The position numbers and the translations under genes are program-made. 33,098 nucleotides of DNA from NCBI GenBank assembly GCA_944336975.1, contig CALVLH010000017.1, positions 1-33,098 on the forward strand, read 5' to 3'. The DNA is from an uncultured Clostridia bacterium. Lineage in GTDB: Bacteria > Bacillota > Clostridia > Christensenellales > Borkfalkiaceae. Under the pieces are notes generated by a model. It did no database searches, was not told the DNA's origin, and saw nothing but the letters and a program-made list of their open reading frames with translations. How positions within the stretch are numbered: the stretch's first letter is position 1; each line of letters begins with the position of its first letter. Positions 24,721 through 32,783 of the stretch are shown here, in pieces.

Positions 24721-26952
24721 TCAGTCGTTTTTCGCCTTGTTGAAATTGATGAGACAGCCCGCGAGGATGATCTTGCGCTCGTCCTCGGTCAGAGAGCCGA
24801 GCGTGAGCACGATGTCGCGCATCTTGCCGCCCGAGATCAGCTTAGCGATCACGCGCTCTTCCCCGCTCTTTACCGCTTCGGCAACATCGGGGATATAGAT
24901 ATAATCGCCCACGGAGAAGCTGACCTTCTCGCAAAGGAAGGGAAGCATCCCCCAGTTGATGAGGTTGGAACGATAACGCTTGGTCGCATATTCGCTCGCG
25001 ATGTTGGCAACGCCGCCCAGGACGCGCTGGCAGGACGCCGCCTGTTCGCGCGCGGAACCGTCACCCGGCTTGACCGCGACGACCACGCTTCCGTAGATCG
25101 TCCCTTCCGCAGGGACAAAGCCGCCCAGCTCGGAGAGCACGCTTTCGGGAAGCGCACCCGTTTCGCGGCGCGTCTTTTCTTCCGCCATGACCGCTTTCGC
25201 CCTGCCCACATACGCGGGATCCTTTCTCGAAAGCGCAAACTCCGCGAGTTTCATGGGATTGGAACGATAGCTCGACGTCTCGCCCGAAGGGATGAGTTCG
25301 TCCGTCGTCGTCACGGGATCGGTGAGCACGGAGACCGCCTTCATGAGCAGGTTCTTTCCCAGCGCGATCTGTTCGGGCCAGTCAGCGATATTGGGACCGT
25401 AGCGAAGCGGTTCTTCCGCCTTGGGCGCACCCGCGCCGAAATATACGCGGTTGCGATAGATCTTGTCGTCGAATTTGTATTTTTTCAGGCGCTTCGGATA
25501 TTCGAGGTCGAGCGCGGAAGTGAGCACGCCGCCGTTCGCCGCCGTCGCCGCGATCGAGCGCGCGTCCATGAGCGCGACCGCCGCGAGCTGTCCGTTTCCG
25601 GGCTTGCTCCCCTCTCTGTTCTCGAAGTTCCTCGTCGTGTGACGAACGGACAGCCCGTTGTTGGCGGGCACGTCGCCCGCGCCGAAGCAGGGACCGCAGA
25701 ACGCCGTCTTGACGATCGCGCCCGTCTCCATGAGGGTGCCGATATAGCCGTTTTCCACGAGCGATTTATAGACGGGCTGAGAAGAAGGATATACGCTCAG
25801 CGTGAACGCGTCCGAGCCGATCGTCTTGTCGCGCAGGATCTCCGCAGCTTCCGCGATGTTTTCGTACATCCCGCCCGCACAGCCTGCGATGACGCCCTGA
25901 TCGACATAGATCTTCCCGTCGCGGATCTTATCCGTGAGCGTGAAGGAATCGTCCCCTTTGAGTTTGCGCCCCTTCTCTTCCGCCTCCTTTAAGATCTCGT
26001 AGGGATTTTCCAGGAGTTCGCGGATGGTATAAGCGTTGGAAGGATGGAACGGGAGCGCGATCATGGGCTCCACCTTGCTCAGGTCGATGACGACCGCCCC
26101 GTCGTAATAAGCGGGCTGTTGAGGCGACATCGGGCGGTAATCCTCCTCCCTGCCGTGCGTCGCGTAATATTCGCGCGTCTTCTCGTCCGTCTCCCAGACG
26201 GAAGAAAGGCAGGTCGTCTCCGTCGTCATGACGTCGATGCCGTTGCGGTAGTCCATGGAAAGCCCCGCGATGCCGGGCCCGACAAATTCGAGGATCTTAT
26301 TTTTGACAAACCCGCTCGGGAAGGTCGCCTTGACGAGCGCGAGCGCGACGTCCTGCGGGCCTACGCCCTTGCGGAGCTTGCCTTTGAGATAGACCGCGAT
26401 CACCTGCGGGCGCTTGACGTCGTACGTCTGGCGCAGGATCTGCTTGACGAGTTCGGGACCGCCTTCGCCCACCGCAAGGGTGCCGAGCGCGCCGTAACGG
26501 GTATGCGAGTCGGAACCGAGGATCATCGCCCCGCATTTCGCCTGCATTTCGCGCATATACTGATGGATGACGGCGAGATGCGCGGGGACATAATTCGCGC
26601 CGTATTTTTTCGCCGCGGAAAGCCCGAAGACGTGGTCATCCTCGTTGATCGTGCCCCCCACCGCGCAGAGCGAGTTATGGCAGTTGGTCAGCGTATAGGG
26701 AATGGGGAATTGTTTGAGACCGCTCGCCTTAGCAGTCTGGATGATCCCGACGTATGTAATGTCGTGCGAGGTGATCGCGTCGAAGCGGATCTTCAGGTTT
26801 TCCGCATCCCCCACGTTATGCGCTTCGAGAATGGGATAGGTCATCGTGCCGCGGATCGCCTTCTCCTTTTTGTCCGAAGTCATGAACGCGCGGGATTCTC
26901 TGACGATCTTCCCCTCCATATAGTAGACGCCCTGTTTGATGAGCTTGATCAT
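24721..26952 (-). CDS. Aconitase-family hydratase (YbhJ-like)
   Basis: The 743-residue protein belongs to the aconitase superfamily, which uses a [4Fe-4S] cluster to isomerise or hydrate acids. The cluster Cys residues are visible in VIAGCAGGMYEN and FCGPCFGAGD, and GSDSHTRYGALGTLAVGEGG is the family substrate-site signature. The C-terminal swivel domain follows (about 560-743). The sequence is closer to the YbhJ-type hydratases than to AcnA/AcnB or 3-isopropylmalate dehydratase, so the substrate is not certain. The start ATG follows GAGGAGG. Neither citrate synthase nor isocitrate dehydrogenase is in the window. It shares an operon with the macro-domain gene. Confidence 0.88.
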   Translation of the reverse strand: MIKLIKQGVYYMEGKIVRESRAFMTSDKKEKAIRGTMTYPILEAHNVGDAENLKIRFDAITSHDITYVGIIQTAKASGLKQFPIPYTLTNCHNSLCAVGGTINEDDHVFGLSAAKKYGANYVPAHLAVIHQYMREMQAKCGAMILGSDSHTRYGALGTLAVGEGGPELVKQILRQTYDVKRPQVIAVYLKGKLRKGVGPQDVALALVKATFPSGFVKNKILEFVGPGIAGLSMDYRNGIDVMTTETTCLSSVWETDEKTREYYATHGREEDYRPMSPQQPAYYDGAVVIDLSKVEPMIALPFHPSNAYTIRELLENPYEILKEAEEKGRKLKGDDSFTLTDKIRDGKIYVDQGVIAGCAGGMYENIAEAAEILRDKTIGSDAFTLSVYPSSQPVYKSLVENGYIGTLMETGAIVKTAFCGPCFGAGDVPANNGLSVRHTTRNFENREGSKPGNGQLAAVALMDARSIAATAANGGVLTSALDLEYPKRLKKYKFDDKIYRNRVYFGAGAPKAEEPLRYGPNIADWPEQIALGKNLLMKAVSVLTDPVTTTDELIPSGETSSYRSNPMKLAEFALSRKDPAYVGRAKAVMAEEKTRRETGALPESVLSELGGFVPAEGTIYGSVVVAVKPGDGSAREQAASCQRVLGGVANIASEYATKRYRSNLINWGMLPFLCEKVSFSVGDYIYIPDVAEAVKSGEERVIAKLISGGKMRDIVLTLGSLTEDERKIILAGCLINFNKAKND

Positions 26953-26986
26953 ATAAACTTCCTCCTCGGAATGGTTTCGTTATATT

Positions 26987-27015
26987 ATTATAGCGGTTAT
27001 CGCGCAATTTTACAA
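26987..27015 (-). promoter_or_regulatory. Promoter of the hydratase operon
   Basis: On the minus strand, TTGTAA (27015-27010), 17 bases, TATAAT (26992-26987), about 35 bases before the start codon. Confidence 0.7.
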
Positions 27016-27035
27016 GCAAAGTCGCGCCCTTCGGC

Positions 27036-27058
27036 AAAATTCGCGCAAAGATCGCGAA
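27036..27058 (-). terminator. Weak terminator of the GT2 gene
   Basis: On the minus strand, TTCGCG...CGCGAA (27058-27053 with 27045-27040) is followed by four T's, directly after the stop codon. It is short, so some read-through into the hydratase operon is possible. Confidence 0.4.
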
Positions 27059-27063
27059 AAGAA

Positions 27064-27999
27064 TCAGAGCTTCCCCTTTCGGATCTGATAACGATTGAGA
27101 ATGCTGAGCCAGCCCTTTTTCCCTTTGTGAAAATATCTCTTGCTGCTAAGCAGCTTCTTTTTCAGCGCGGGATCTTCGCGATACCCGCAGATCATGTCGA
27201 CGAATTCCCGTCTTTCATCCGTCAGTTCCCCGTAAAAATGCTTTTTGAACAACAGCATCTCTTTCAGGCGGGTATTGTTCATCTCGTAATTTTTCCAATA
27301 ATTTCTAAACCGACGGAGAGCTTTTTTGCTCAGGCTGATCGGCCCGAAACAGTTGCTCTCGTGCAGACGGTAACTCATATGCGGCTGAGGATCGAAATAT
27401 ACGCTCCCGAGTCCCGTGCAGATGACGTTAATCGTCCAATCGTGAAAGCGGATCTCCCCGATCTCATACCGCAGGTAATATTCCCGCGCCTTCGCGTTGA
27501 ACACGCAGGTGCATCCGTAGGTAAAGTTCATGGAAAACAGCTCTTCAAAGGCGTATTCGGGGAAGAAACGATAAAATTTAAGTCCTTTCTTCTGCTTGAC
27601 TTTGCCGTTCCTGTCGATCACGCGGTATCTGCCGAAACACAGGGCGGGACGGCTCGCGTCGGCACCGTCCAGCACCGAACAGGCGGCGGCGAGTTTGTCG
27701 GGATCCCATTCGTCGTCCTGATCGCAAAACGCATAATAATCGCAATCGGGGTCCGCTTCGCGCACGAGCGTATAAAAGCTGTCGGCAAACCCGAGGTTCC
27801 CCTTCCCGTCCTCGATGATCTTGTCGATCACGCCGCGGTCCCGATATTCCTTGAGGATACGCGAAGTCGAATCCTTGCTGCCGTCGTCGCGCACATACAG
27901 GCGCATATCGACACCCGTCTGCGCCGCAAGAGTATCCAACTGACGGGGCAGATATTTTTCTCCGTTGTAGGCAGAGAGCATCACGCATACTTTTTTCAT
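27064..27999 (-). CDS. GT2 glycosyltransferase, rhamnosyltransferase type
   Basis: The 311-residue protein has the GT2 GT-A fold: VMLSAYNGEKYLPRQLDTL at the start, YVRDDGSKDST as the nucleotide-binding Asp region, and CDQDDEWDPDKL as the metal-binding motif. This CDQDD-W pattern is typical of L-rhamnosyltransferases that use dTDP-rhamnose, which the rfb genes at 11136-14528 would supply. The C-terminus is basic and has no membrane helix. The start ATG follows AAGGAG. It has its own promoter at 28061-28089. The acceptor sugar is unknown. Confidence 0.8.
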   Translation of the reverse strand: MKKVCVMLSAYNGEKYLPRQLDTLAAQTGVDMRLYVRDDGSKDSTSRILKEYRDRGVIDKIIEDGKGNLGFADSFYTLVREADPDCDYYAFCDQDDEWDPDKLAAACSVLDGADASRPALCFGRYRVIDRNGKVKQKKGLKFYRFFPEYAFEELFSMNFTYGCTCVFNAKAREYYLRYEIGEIRFHDWTINVICTGLGSVYFDPQPHMSYRLHESNCFGPISLSKKALRRFRNYWKNYEMNNTRLKEMLLFKKHFYGELTDERREFVDMICGYREDPALKKKLLSSKRYFHKGKKGWLSILNRYQIRKGKL

Positions 28000-28060
28000 C
28001 GTCGGGCACTCCTTTCGCCGCGCGGGATAACGCGGCTCTCTTTTAAGATATTGCTATTTC

Positions 28061-28089
28061 ATTATACCTTTTTCCCTGCATTTTTTCAA
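28061..28089 (-). promoter_or_regulatory. Promoter of the GT2 gene
   Basis: On the minus strand, TTGAAA (28089-28084), 17 bases, TATAAT (28066-28061). Confidence 0.75.
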
Positions 28090-28150
28090 GCGTGCAAATG
28101 CTCTTTTGCGAAATTCGGGCGAAATTTTCCCGCATTTTTGGCTCAGCCGA

Positions 28151-28179
28151 TTGCATTTTGCGGAGAAATGTTTTATACT
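28151..28179 (+). promoter_or_regulatory. Promoter placing +1 on the ATG at 28186
   Basis: TTGCAT (28151-28156), 17 bases, TATACT (28174-28179), then six bases to the start codon. The only GGAG nearby (28162-28165) lies inside this promoter, about 20 bases from the ATG. Confidence 0.6.
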
Positions 28180-28185
28180 GATGTC

Positions 28186-28656
28186 ATGAAGAAATATAAA
28201 TTCCGCTTTACCACCCTCATCTTGATCCTGCTTTGGGTGACGATCGTGCTGTGCGTCGCGGCATTCGGCTGGAACATCTACCGCTTTACCCAAACGGGCG
28301 CAAACAGCGTTTACGAATGGATCCAATACGGCATTCTCTTTTTTACGAGCGTGTTTTTCGCCGCGCTGATCGTCTCCATCCTCATCCGTTCGCAATATAT
28401 CCTGACGGAAAAACAACTGATCACGCAATTCGGATTTATTCGCAGTAAATACGAAATCGCGAATATCACCTCTGTCCACCTGTTCAAAGGTGCGGGAAAG
28501 CTCGCCGTGTATTTCAACGACAACAAATATATGGTCATCGTCGTCAAACCCGAATGGTATGAAGAGTTTATCCGCGAGATCATGCAACGCAACGACAAGA
28601 TCGGCTTCTCCTTCTCCACCGCGGAAGAGGAAGAAGAGATCAAAAAGAAAAAATAA
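28186..28656 (+). CDS. Small membrane protein with PH-like domain, unknown function
   Basis: The 156-residue protein has two membrane helices (about 10-30 and 43-65), then a soluble part with SQYILTEKQLITQFGFIRSKYEIANITSV. This looks like a bacterial PH (YdbT/DUF304-like) fold, but I call that only tentatively. It ends in an acidic and Lys-rich tail, EEEEEIKKKK. The ATG at 28186 is on the predicted +1, so the mRNA is probably leaderless; an in-frame ATG at 28168 would lie inside the promoter. The gene is convergent with the SDR gene. A longer frame from 26044 is only an antisense shadow of the hydratase. Confidence 0.7.
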   Translation: MKKYKFRFTTLILILLWVTIVLCVAAFGWNIYRFTQTGANSVYEWIQYGILFFTSVFFAALIVSILIRSQYILTEKQLITQFGFIRSKYEIANITSVHLFKGAGKLAVYFNDNKYMVIVVKPEWYEEFIREIMQRNDKIGFSFSTAEEEEEIKKKK

Positions 28657-28684
28657 CGACAGACCGACCGATATATAAAATAAG

Positions 28685-28712
28685 CAAAAACGCGCTTACG
28701 GCGCGCTTTTTG
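28685..28712. terminator. Bidirectional terminator between convergent genes
   Basis: CAAAAA-CGCGC...GCGCG-C-TTTTTG (28685-28695 with 28701-28712), a stem with one bulged C, with A's and T's on both sides. It lies between the 28186 gene and the SDR gene. Confidence 0.7.
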
Positions 28713-28718
28713 TTTGAC

Positions 28719-29549
28719 TCAGAAAGCGTCTTTCTCCGTCTTTGACCAGCGTCGGGCGATCCAACGCATCTTGACAGACAGCGGCGCGAGAGCGGTAGCA
28801 AAGCGCATGATTTTATTCCAAAATCCCACGATGACCGTCCTCCTGTTGCGGCGGACGGCGTTCAGCCCCGCCTTTGCGACTTTTTCAGGCGGAAGCGCGG
28901 CAAGCTTTCCCCATACGCCCTGCGTGCGGATATTTTCTATGACGTCGGGGCGCGTCGGGATCGCTCCGGGGAGAAGACAAGTCACTTTCGCCTTTCCCCG
29001 CCATTCCGTCCGCAACGCGGAAGAAAACTGCTCGAGCGCCTTTTTGGTCGCGCTGTACAGCGCAAAATATGGCATCGGATAAATCCCCGATACGCTTCCC
29101 ACGGTGAGAAATTCTGCCGTTCCGTCCATATCGCACCGCTCGGAAACGGCGAGCATACAGGTAACCGCTCCTTCAAAATTGACGCGCGCCTGAAATACCG
29201 CCTTAGCCTGCGTGTAAGCGGAAAACGGCTTCTGAATATCGGCGCCCGCAACATAGACGAGACGACGGAAACGGACGTGCGCCTCATCGGCACAGGCGAA
29301 CAGAGCGGCGCGCGAACGCGCGTCCGTGAGGTCGCACGCGCAGAAAAGGACGGGCAGATCGGGATACTCCTCTTTCAGGCGGCGGACAACAACTTTCAGC
29401 CGTTCGCCGCTCCGTCCCGTGAGGAACAACGGTTCGCCCTTTTGCGCAAGGAGTTGCGTAAACGCGCCGCCGAGCCCGCCGCAGGCGCCCGTCACGAGGG
29501 TATAGCGGACGTCAGGCGTGTCGGTAATTTTTAAGGTAAGATCGTTCAT
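28719..29549 (-). CDS. SDR-family oxidoreductase
   Basis: The 276-residue short-chain dehydrogenase has TLVTGACGGLGGA (TGxxxGxG cofactor loop), ACDLTD, a VYVAGAD segment in place of the NNAG loop, and the catalytic Ser, Tyr and Lys of VGSVSG and YSATKKALEQF. The C-terminus (VGFWNKIMRFATALAP) is hydrophobic, as in lipid-associated SDRs. The substrate cannot be read. The start ATG 29549 follows the -10 box TATAAT by exactly six bases (promoter 29556-29584), which suggests a leaderless mRNA. A longer frame to 29849 reads antisense through the tRNA-Ser and repeat, so I reject that start. Confidence 0.82.
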   Translation of the reverse strand: MNDLTLKITDTPDVRYTLVTGACGGLGGAFTQLLAQKGEPLFLTGRSGERLKVVVRRLKEEYPDLPVLFCACDLTDARSRAALFACADEAHVRFRRLVYVAGADIQKPFSAYTQAKAVFQARVNFEGAVTCMLAVSERCDMDGTAEFLTVGSVSGIYPMPYFALYSATKKALEQFSSALRTEWRGKAKVTCLLPGAIPTRPDVIENIRTQGVWGKLAALPPEKVAKAGLNAVRRNRRTVIVGFWNKIMRFATALAPLSVKMRWIARRWSKTEKDAF

Positions 29550-29555
29550 ACGCCC

Positions 29556-29584
29556 ATTATAACAAAAGTTACGGGATTTGGAAA
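29556..29584 (-). promoter_or_regulatory. Promoter placing +1 on the SDR start codon
   Basis: On the minus strand, TTTCCA (29584-29579), 17 bases, TATAAT (29561-29556), then GGGCGT and the ATG. It is divergent from the tRNA-Ser promoter. Confidence 0.6.
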
Positions 29585-29612
29585 GATTTTTCCGAAAACA
29601 GGTTGAAAAAAC

Positions 29613-29641
29613 TTGATTTTTTTTATAAAAACGGATACAAT
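29613..29641 (+). promoter_or_regulatory. Promoter of tRNA-Ser
   Basis: TTGATT (29613-29618), 17 bases, TACAAT (29636-29641), ending 10 bases before the tRNA. Confidence 0.75.
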
Positions 29642-29651
29642 AATACAGCTT

Positions 29652-29741
29652 GCAGAGATGGCGGAGCGGTCGAACGCGCACGATTCGAAATCGTGTGATG
29701 CAGGAATGTATCCAAGGGTTCAAATCCCTTTCTCTGCGCCA
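29652..29741 (+). tRNA. tRNA-Ser (anticodon CGA)
   Basis: A class II tRNA of 90 bases including an encoded CCA. The acceptor stem is GCAGAGA/TCTCTGC. The anticodon stem CACGA/TCGTG holds the loop TTCGAAA, giving CGA, which reads UCG. The variable arm is long, as in Ser tRNAs. The T arm is AAGGG-TTCAAAT-CCCTT. Its 3' 23 bases recur at 29925-29947. Confidence 0.93.
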
Positions 29742-29781
29742 AAAATCGACAATGAGCTTTTTGCTCATTGTCGATTTTTTT
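29741..29781 (+). terminator. Terminator after tRNA-Ser
   Basis: AAAAATCGACAATGAGC, a TTTTT loop, and the complementary arm, followed by T's. It resembles the hairpin at 30100-30137, with matching changes on both sides of the stem. Confidence 0.8.
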
Positions 29782-29791
29782 GATTCACGGT

Positions 29792-29947
29792 TATGAAAGG
29801 GATTTGAGGGAGGAGGCGTTTGCATAAGCAAACGGACGAAGGACAACAAAGTGCATGACCGCTTTGTTCTTCCGTAGTCCGAACAGTCCTGCGGACTGTT
29901 TGCCGGAGCGCGCCGCTATAGGCGCAAATCCCTTTCTCTGCGCCAAA
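29792..29947 (+). repeat. Structured repeat, copy B, ending in a duplicate of the tRNA-Ser 3' end
   Basis: This is the second copy of the element at 435-577. TATGA-GGGATTTGAGGG (29792-29810) and GGAGGCGTTTGC begin it. Hairpin 1 is CGTTTGC-ATAA-GCAAACG (29817-29834). Arm 2 pairs GGAC/GTCC, GAAG/CTTC and AACAAAG/CTTTGTT (29834-29880). Hairpin 3 is AACAGTCC/GGACTGTT (29882-29900). GCGCGCCGC follows. A 12-bp outer stem, GAAAGGGATTTG/CAAATCCCTTTC (29795-29806 with 29925-29936), closes it. The right arm is also the start of a 23-base exact copy of the tRNA-Ser 3' end (29925-29947, original at 29721-29743), 204 bases apart. There is no protein frame of its own. Confidence 0.7.
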
Positions 29948-29955
29948 CCGAAGAT

Positions 29956-29980
29956 AAGGGCGCATCTTGCGCCCTTTCTT
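29956..29980 (+). terminator. Terminator after the duplicated tRNA end
   Basis: AAGGGCGCA-tct-TGCGCCCTT followed by TCTT. It may be the original terminator of tRNA-Ser before the 204-base unit was inserted. The rest of 29981-30099 shows nothing clear. Confidence 0.55.
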
Positions 29981-30099
29981 CATCTCTCGGACTTCGGTCA
30001 TTTACGTTTTAATAAATTCCCTCGTCCTCGCATTTGAAAGTGCACAATCTGCAACCCTTCTGCTCGATTTGGAGGGTAGCATTTTTATCCAATAAACCC

Positions 30100-30137
30100 A
30101 AAAATCGGTCATGAGTTTTTACTCATGACCGATTTTT
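30100..30137. terminator. Bidirectional terminator after the chromate transporter genes
   Basis: AAAAATCGGTCATGAG, a TTTTTA loop, and CTCATGACCGATTTTT, a 16-bp stem. On the minus strand it lies 120 bases after the second transporter gene. Bases 30138-30258 hold nothing else. Confidence 0.75.
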
Positions 30138-30258
30138 TATATATTGTTTTAAAAGGTTGCCAGCGGCATTCAACAGCAATTTCGTTTCCGATAAAATATA
30201 CGACGTTTGCACCTTATCCGCCGTTACGGTCGCTCTCACCGTTCTGAAAACAGCCGCA

Positions 30259-30828
30259 TCAGAAAGAATACAGCGCCATCCCGCAGACGGCGGATATGAG
30301 AATGAGGAGGATAGGCATAGAAGGACGTTTGAGCACTTTTTTGATGAATATGCTCACCGCGGCAAGAAGCGAAAAGATCGCGAGCGCGCGCCAATCCAAA
30401 GCAAAAGACGCGTCCGTGCCCGCAAAGAAAAAGAGCTGCAATGCCGTCCAGAGCCCCGTAGCGACGATCAGCCCCACGATCACGCCGCGGATGCCGACCA
30501 GTGCGCCCTTGACGACGCGGTTTTTGAGAAAATTGCGAAAGACGGCGGCGATCAACAGGATGATGAGAAAGGACGGCAGAACCACGCCGACCGTAGCGCA
30601 GAACGCACCGAACAGCCCTCCGCGCGAAGAGCCGATGAACGTCGCGATGTTCACCGCGATCGGTCCCGGCGTAGATTCCGCCACGCCGATAAAATTGAGC
30701 AATTCCGCCGCCGTGAGCCAGCCCCTTGCGACGACTTCGTCCTCGATCATCGGGATCATCGCATAGCCGCCGCCGAACGTGAACAGTCCGATCTTGAAAA
30801 ATACGAAAAAGAGAGTCAGATATTCCAT
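30259..30828 (-). CDS. chrA: Chromate transporter family protein, second subunit
   Basis: The 189-residue membrane protein of the short CHR group has FGGGYAMIPMIEDEV near the N-terminus and ESTPGPIAVNIATFIG, the family hallmarks, with about five or six helices. The short CHR proteins occur as pairs that together make one transporter. Some export chromate; in anaerobes the natural substrate is uncertain. It overlaps the first subunit gene by 13 bases, which points to translational coupling. Confidence 0.88.
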   Translation of the reverse strand: MEYLTLFFVFFKIGLFTFGGGYAMIPMIEDEVVARGWLTAAELLNFIGVAESTPGPIAVNIATFIGSSRGGLFGAFCATVGVVLPSFLIILLIAAVFRNFLKNRVVKGALVGIRGVIVGLIVATGLWTALQLFFFAGTDASFALDWRALAIFSLLAAVSIFIKKVLKRPSMPILLILISAVCGMALYSF

Positions 30829-31565
30829 GTTCCGTCATCCCCTTTCCGCTCCCCGTCCGAATTATCGGAAATGTCCGTCGGCGTTTTTCTTTCGTCCGCG
30901 GACGGTTGCTCTTCTGCACCGTCTGTCCGCGCCTCGCTCTCCGCGTTCTCGCCGTCCGCGACCGCCGCGGGCGTACGCTTGCGCTCGGCAGCTCTCAGAC
31001 AGGCATACGCGACGAGCCCGACCGCCGCGCCCGCAAGGATCATCCAGACGGAAGAGAAGCTCACGGCAAAGATGTCCAACATCAGCAACGCCAAAAAGGT
31101 GAGCGCGGCAACCGTTACCGTGACGGGGTTTTTTTCCATTTCCAAAAACATCTTCACGCCTGCCGACAGGATCAGGAACGCGACGGCGACCTGAATGCCC
31201 TTGAATGCCGCGGCAATCAGGCGAAATTCGAGAAACGCCTGCAAAAAAAGGGATATGACGAAAATAATGACAAACGACGGCAGGACGACGCCGATCGTAG
31301 CGCAAAGAGCGCCCCAAAATCCGCCCAGTTTATATCCGACGTACGTCGCGCTGTTGATGGCGAGCGGTCCCGGGGTAGATTCCGAGATCGCGATCATGTC
31401 CGTAAACTCCTCCGACGAGATCCATTGCCTCTTTTCGACAAATTCGCCGCGGATCAGACTGATCATCGCATATCCGCCGCCGAACGTAAACAATCCGATT
31501 TTCAAAAAAAGCAGAAAAAGTTGTGCGATCCTGCCTGCTTTTTTCCTTTTGCTTTCCTGTTCCAT
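30816..31565 (-). CDS. chrA: Chromate transporter family protein, first subunit
   Basis: The 249-residue member of the same pair has FGGGYAMISLIRGEFVEK and ESTPGPLAINSATYVG, about six helices, and then an unusual hydrophilic tail of about 60 residues (from about 190; rich in Glu, Asp, Ala) that its partner lacks. The start ATG follows GGAGAGGAT. It is the first gene of the pair, read from the promoter at 31597-31625. Confidence 0.88.
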   Translation of the reverse strand: MEQESKRKKAGRIAQLFLLFLKIGLFTFGGGYAMISLIRGEFVEKRQWISSEEFTDMIAISESTPGPLAINSATYVGYKLGGFWGALCATIGVVLPSFVIIFVISLFLQAFLEFRLIAAAFKGIQVAVAFLILSAGVKMFLEMEKNPVTVTVAALTFLALLMLDIFAVSFSSVWMILAGAAVGLVAYACLRAAERKRTPAAVADGENAESEARTDGAEEQPSADERKTPTDISDNSDGERKGDDGTWNI

Positions 31566-31596
31566 ATCCTCTCCGCGACTTGCTCAAGATAACTAT

Positions 31597-31625
31597 ACTA
31601 TAACATCTCTATCCCCTCATGTCAA
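31597..31625 (-). promoter_or_regulatory. Promoter of the chromate transporter pair
   Basis: On the minus strand, TTGACA (31625-31620), 17 bases, TATAGT (31602-31597), about 30 bases before the first gene. Confidence 0.75.
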
Positions 31626-31702
31626 ACGACTGCGAGCTTTCACACATATTCGACGGGAGGAATATGATATATCACGGGTATTTCCCGCAACGGGAGAAAA
31701 AC

Positions 31703-32782
31703 ATGACGCTCGCCTTATGCATGATCGTCAAAAACGAAGAAGAAGTCCTCGCGCGCTGTCTGGAAAGCGTGAAGGGTATTTTCGATCAGATCGTCATCGT
31801 CGACACGGGATCAAACGACAAAACGGCGGAAATTGCGGCGAAATACGCCGATATATTTTCCCCTTTTGTCTGGGACGAGGATTTTTCCGCGGCGCGGAAC
31901 TATTCCTTCTCGCTCGCTTCCGCCGATTATCTCATGTGGCTTGACGCGGACGACGTACTCCTCCCCGACGACGCCGCCGCGCTCCTTCAATGGAAAAACG
32001 GCGACGATCCGCCCGCGGACCTCTATTTCCTCCCCTATCGCGCCGATTGCGACGAAAACGGGAATTCCTCCCTGGTCTATCTTCGCGAGCGCATCGTGCG
32101 CCGCGGGATGTTCGTCTGGGAAGGCGCGGTCCACGAGGCGATCTCTCCTCATGGCAACACGCGGACGCTGAATATCGCCGTCACGCATAAGAAGCCCCCT
32201 TCCCGCCCCTCGGGAGAACGCAATCTGCGTATCCTGACGGGGCAGGTCGCGCGGGGTGTTCCCCTCGACGCGCGAGGCGCGTTTTATTTTGCGCGGGAGC
32301 TCTTCGATCACGGACTATATGAAAGCGCGGCGGCGGCTTTCCGCGCCTTTCTCGAAAGAGACGGGCGCTTTCCCGATAAGATCAGCGCCTGCCGCGGTCT
32401 CGCCGCCTGCTATCGCTTTCAAGGCAAGAGCGATCACGCCGTCACGGCGTTGACCGAAAGTTTTCGCTTCGGACCGCCGCGCGCCGAGATCTGCTGCGAC
32501 CTCGGTTCGATCTTTTTGGAACGCGGAGAAACGGAAAAGGCGATCGGATGGTATTCTCTTGCCCTTGCGTTGCCTCCCGATGTCAGCGACGGAGGTTTTT
32601 CTTATCCCGATTGCAACGGTTTTTTGCCCTGCATTTGGCTCTGCGTCTGCTTTGACCGACTGGGAGATAAGAAAAAAGCCGAATATTATAACGAGCTCGC
32701 AGGTTCCTATCGGCCGCACGATCCCACTTATCTTCATAACAAACAATATTTCCAAACTATTTTCCACGAAGGAGAATCATAA
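31703..32782 (+). CDS. GT2 glycosyltransferase with TPR-like C-terminus
   Basis: The 359-residue protein has the GT2 core: [30 protein letters not shown] (Asp of the nucleotide site) and MWLDADDV as the metal motif. The second half (about 190-350) consists of helical repeats with TPR character, for example [17 protein letters not shown] and [15 protein letters not shown]. This architecture is shared by glycosyltransferases that modify proteins. The start is ATG 31703 with GGGAG upstream; ATG 31664 (GGGAGG) is an alternative. The next gene, encoding a collagen-like protein, begins one base after its stop. Glycosylation of its Thr/Ser-rich repeats is a reasonable inference. Confidence 0.85.
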   Translation: MTLALCMIVKNEEEVLARCLESVKGIFDQIVIVDTGSNDKTAEIAAKYADIFSPFVWDEDFSAARNYSFSLASADYLMWLDADDVLLPDDAAALLQWKNGDDPPADLYFLPYRADCDENGNSSLVYLRERIVRRGMFVWEGAVHEAISPHGNTRTLNIAVTHKKPPSRPSGERNLRILTGQVARGVPLDARGAFYFARELFDHGLYESAAAAFRAFLERDGRFPDKISACRGLAACYRFQGKSDHAVTALTESFRFGPPRAEICCDLGSIFLERGETEKAIGWYSLALALPPDVSDGGFSYPDCNGFLPCIWLCVCFDRLGDKKKAEYYNELAGSYRPHDPTYLHNKQYFQTIFHEGES

Positions 32783-32783
32783 C

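Noticed and set aside
26044-28180. A long plus-strand frame leading into the 28186 gene
   Set aside because: It is antisense to the hydratase and GT2 genes; only its last 156 codons correspond to a real protein with a promoter.
28719-29849. The longer start of the SDR frame
   Set aside because: The extra 100 codons are antisense to tRNA-Ser and the repeat; the promoter at 29556-29584 lies inside them.
30157-31194. A 345-codon plus-strand frame
   Set aside because: It is the antisense shadow of the two chromate transporter genes, which have clear family motifs.
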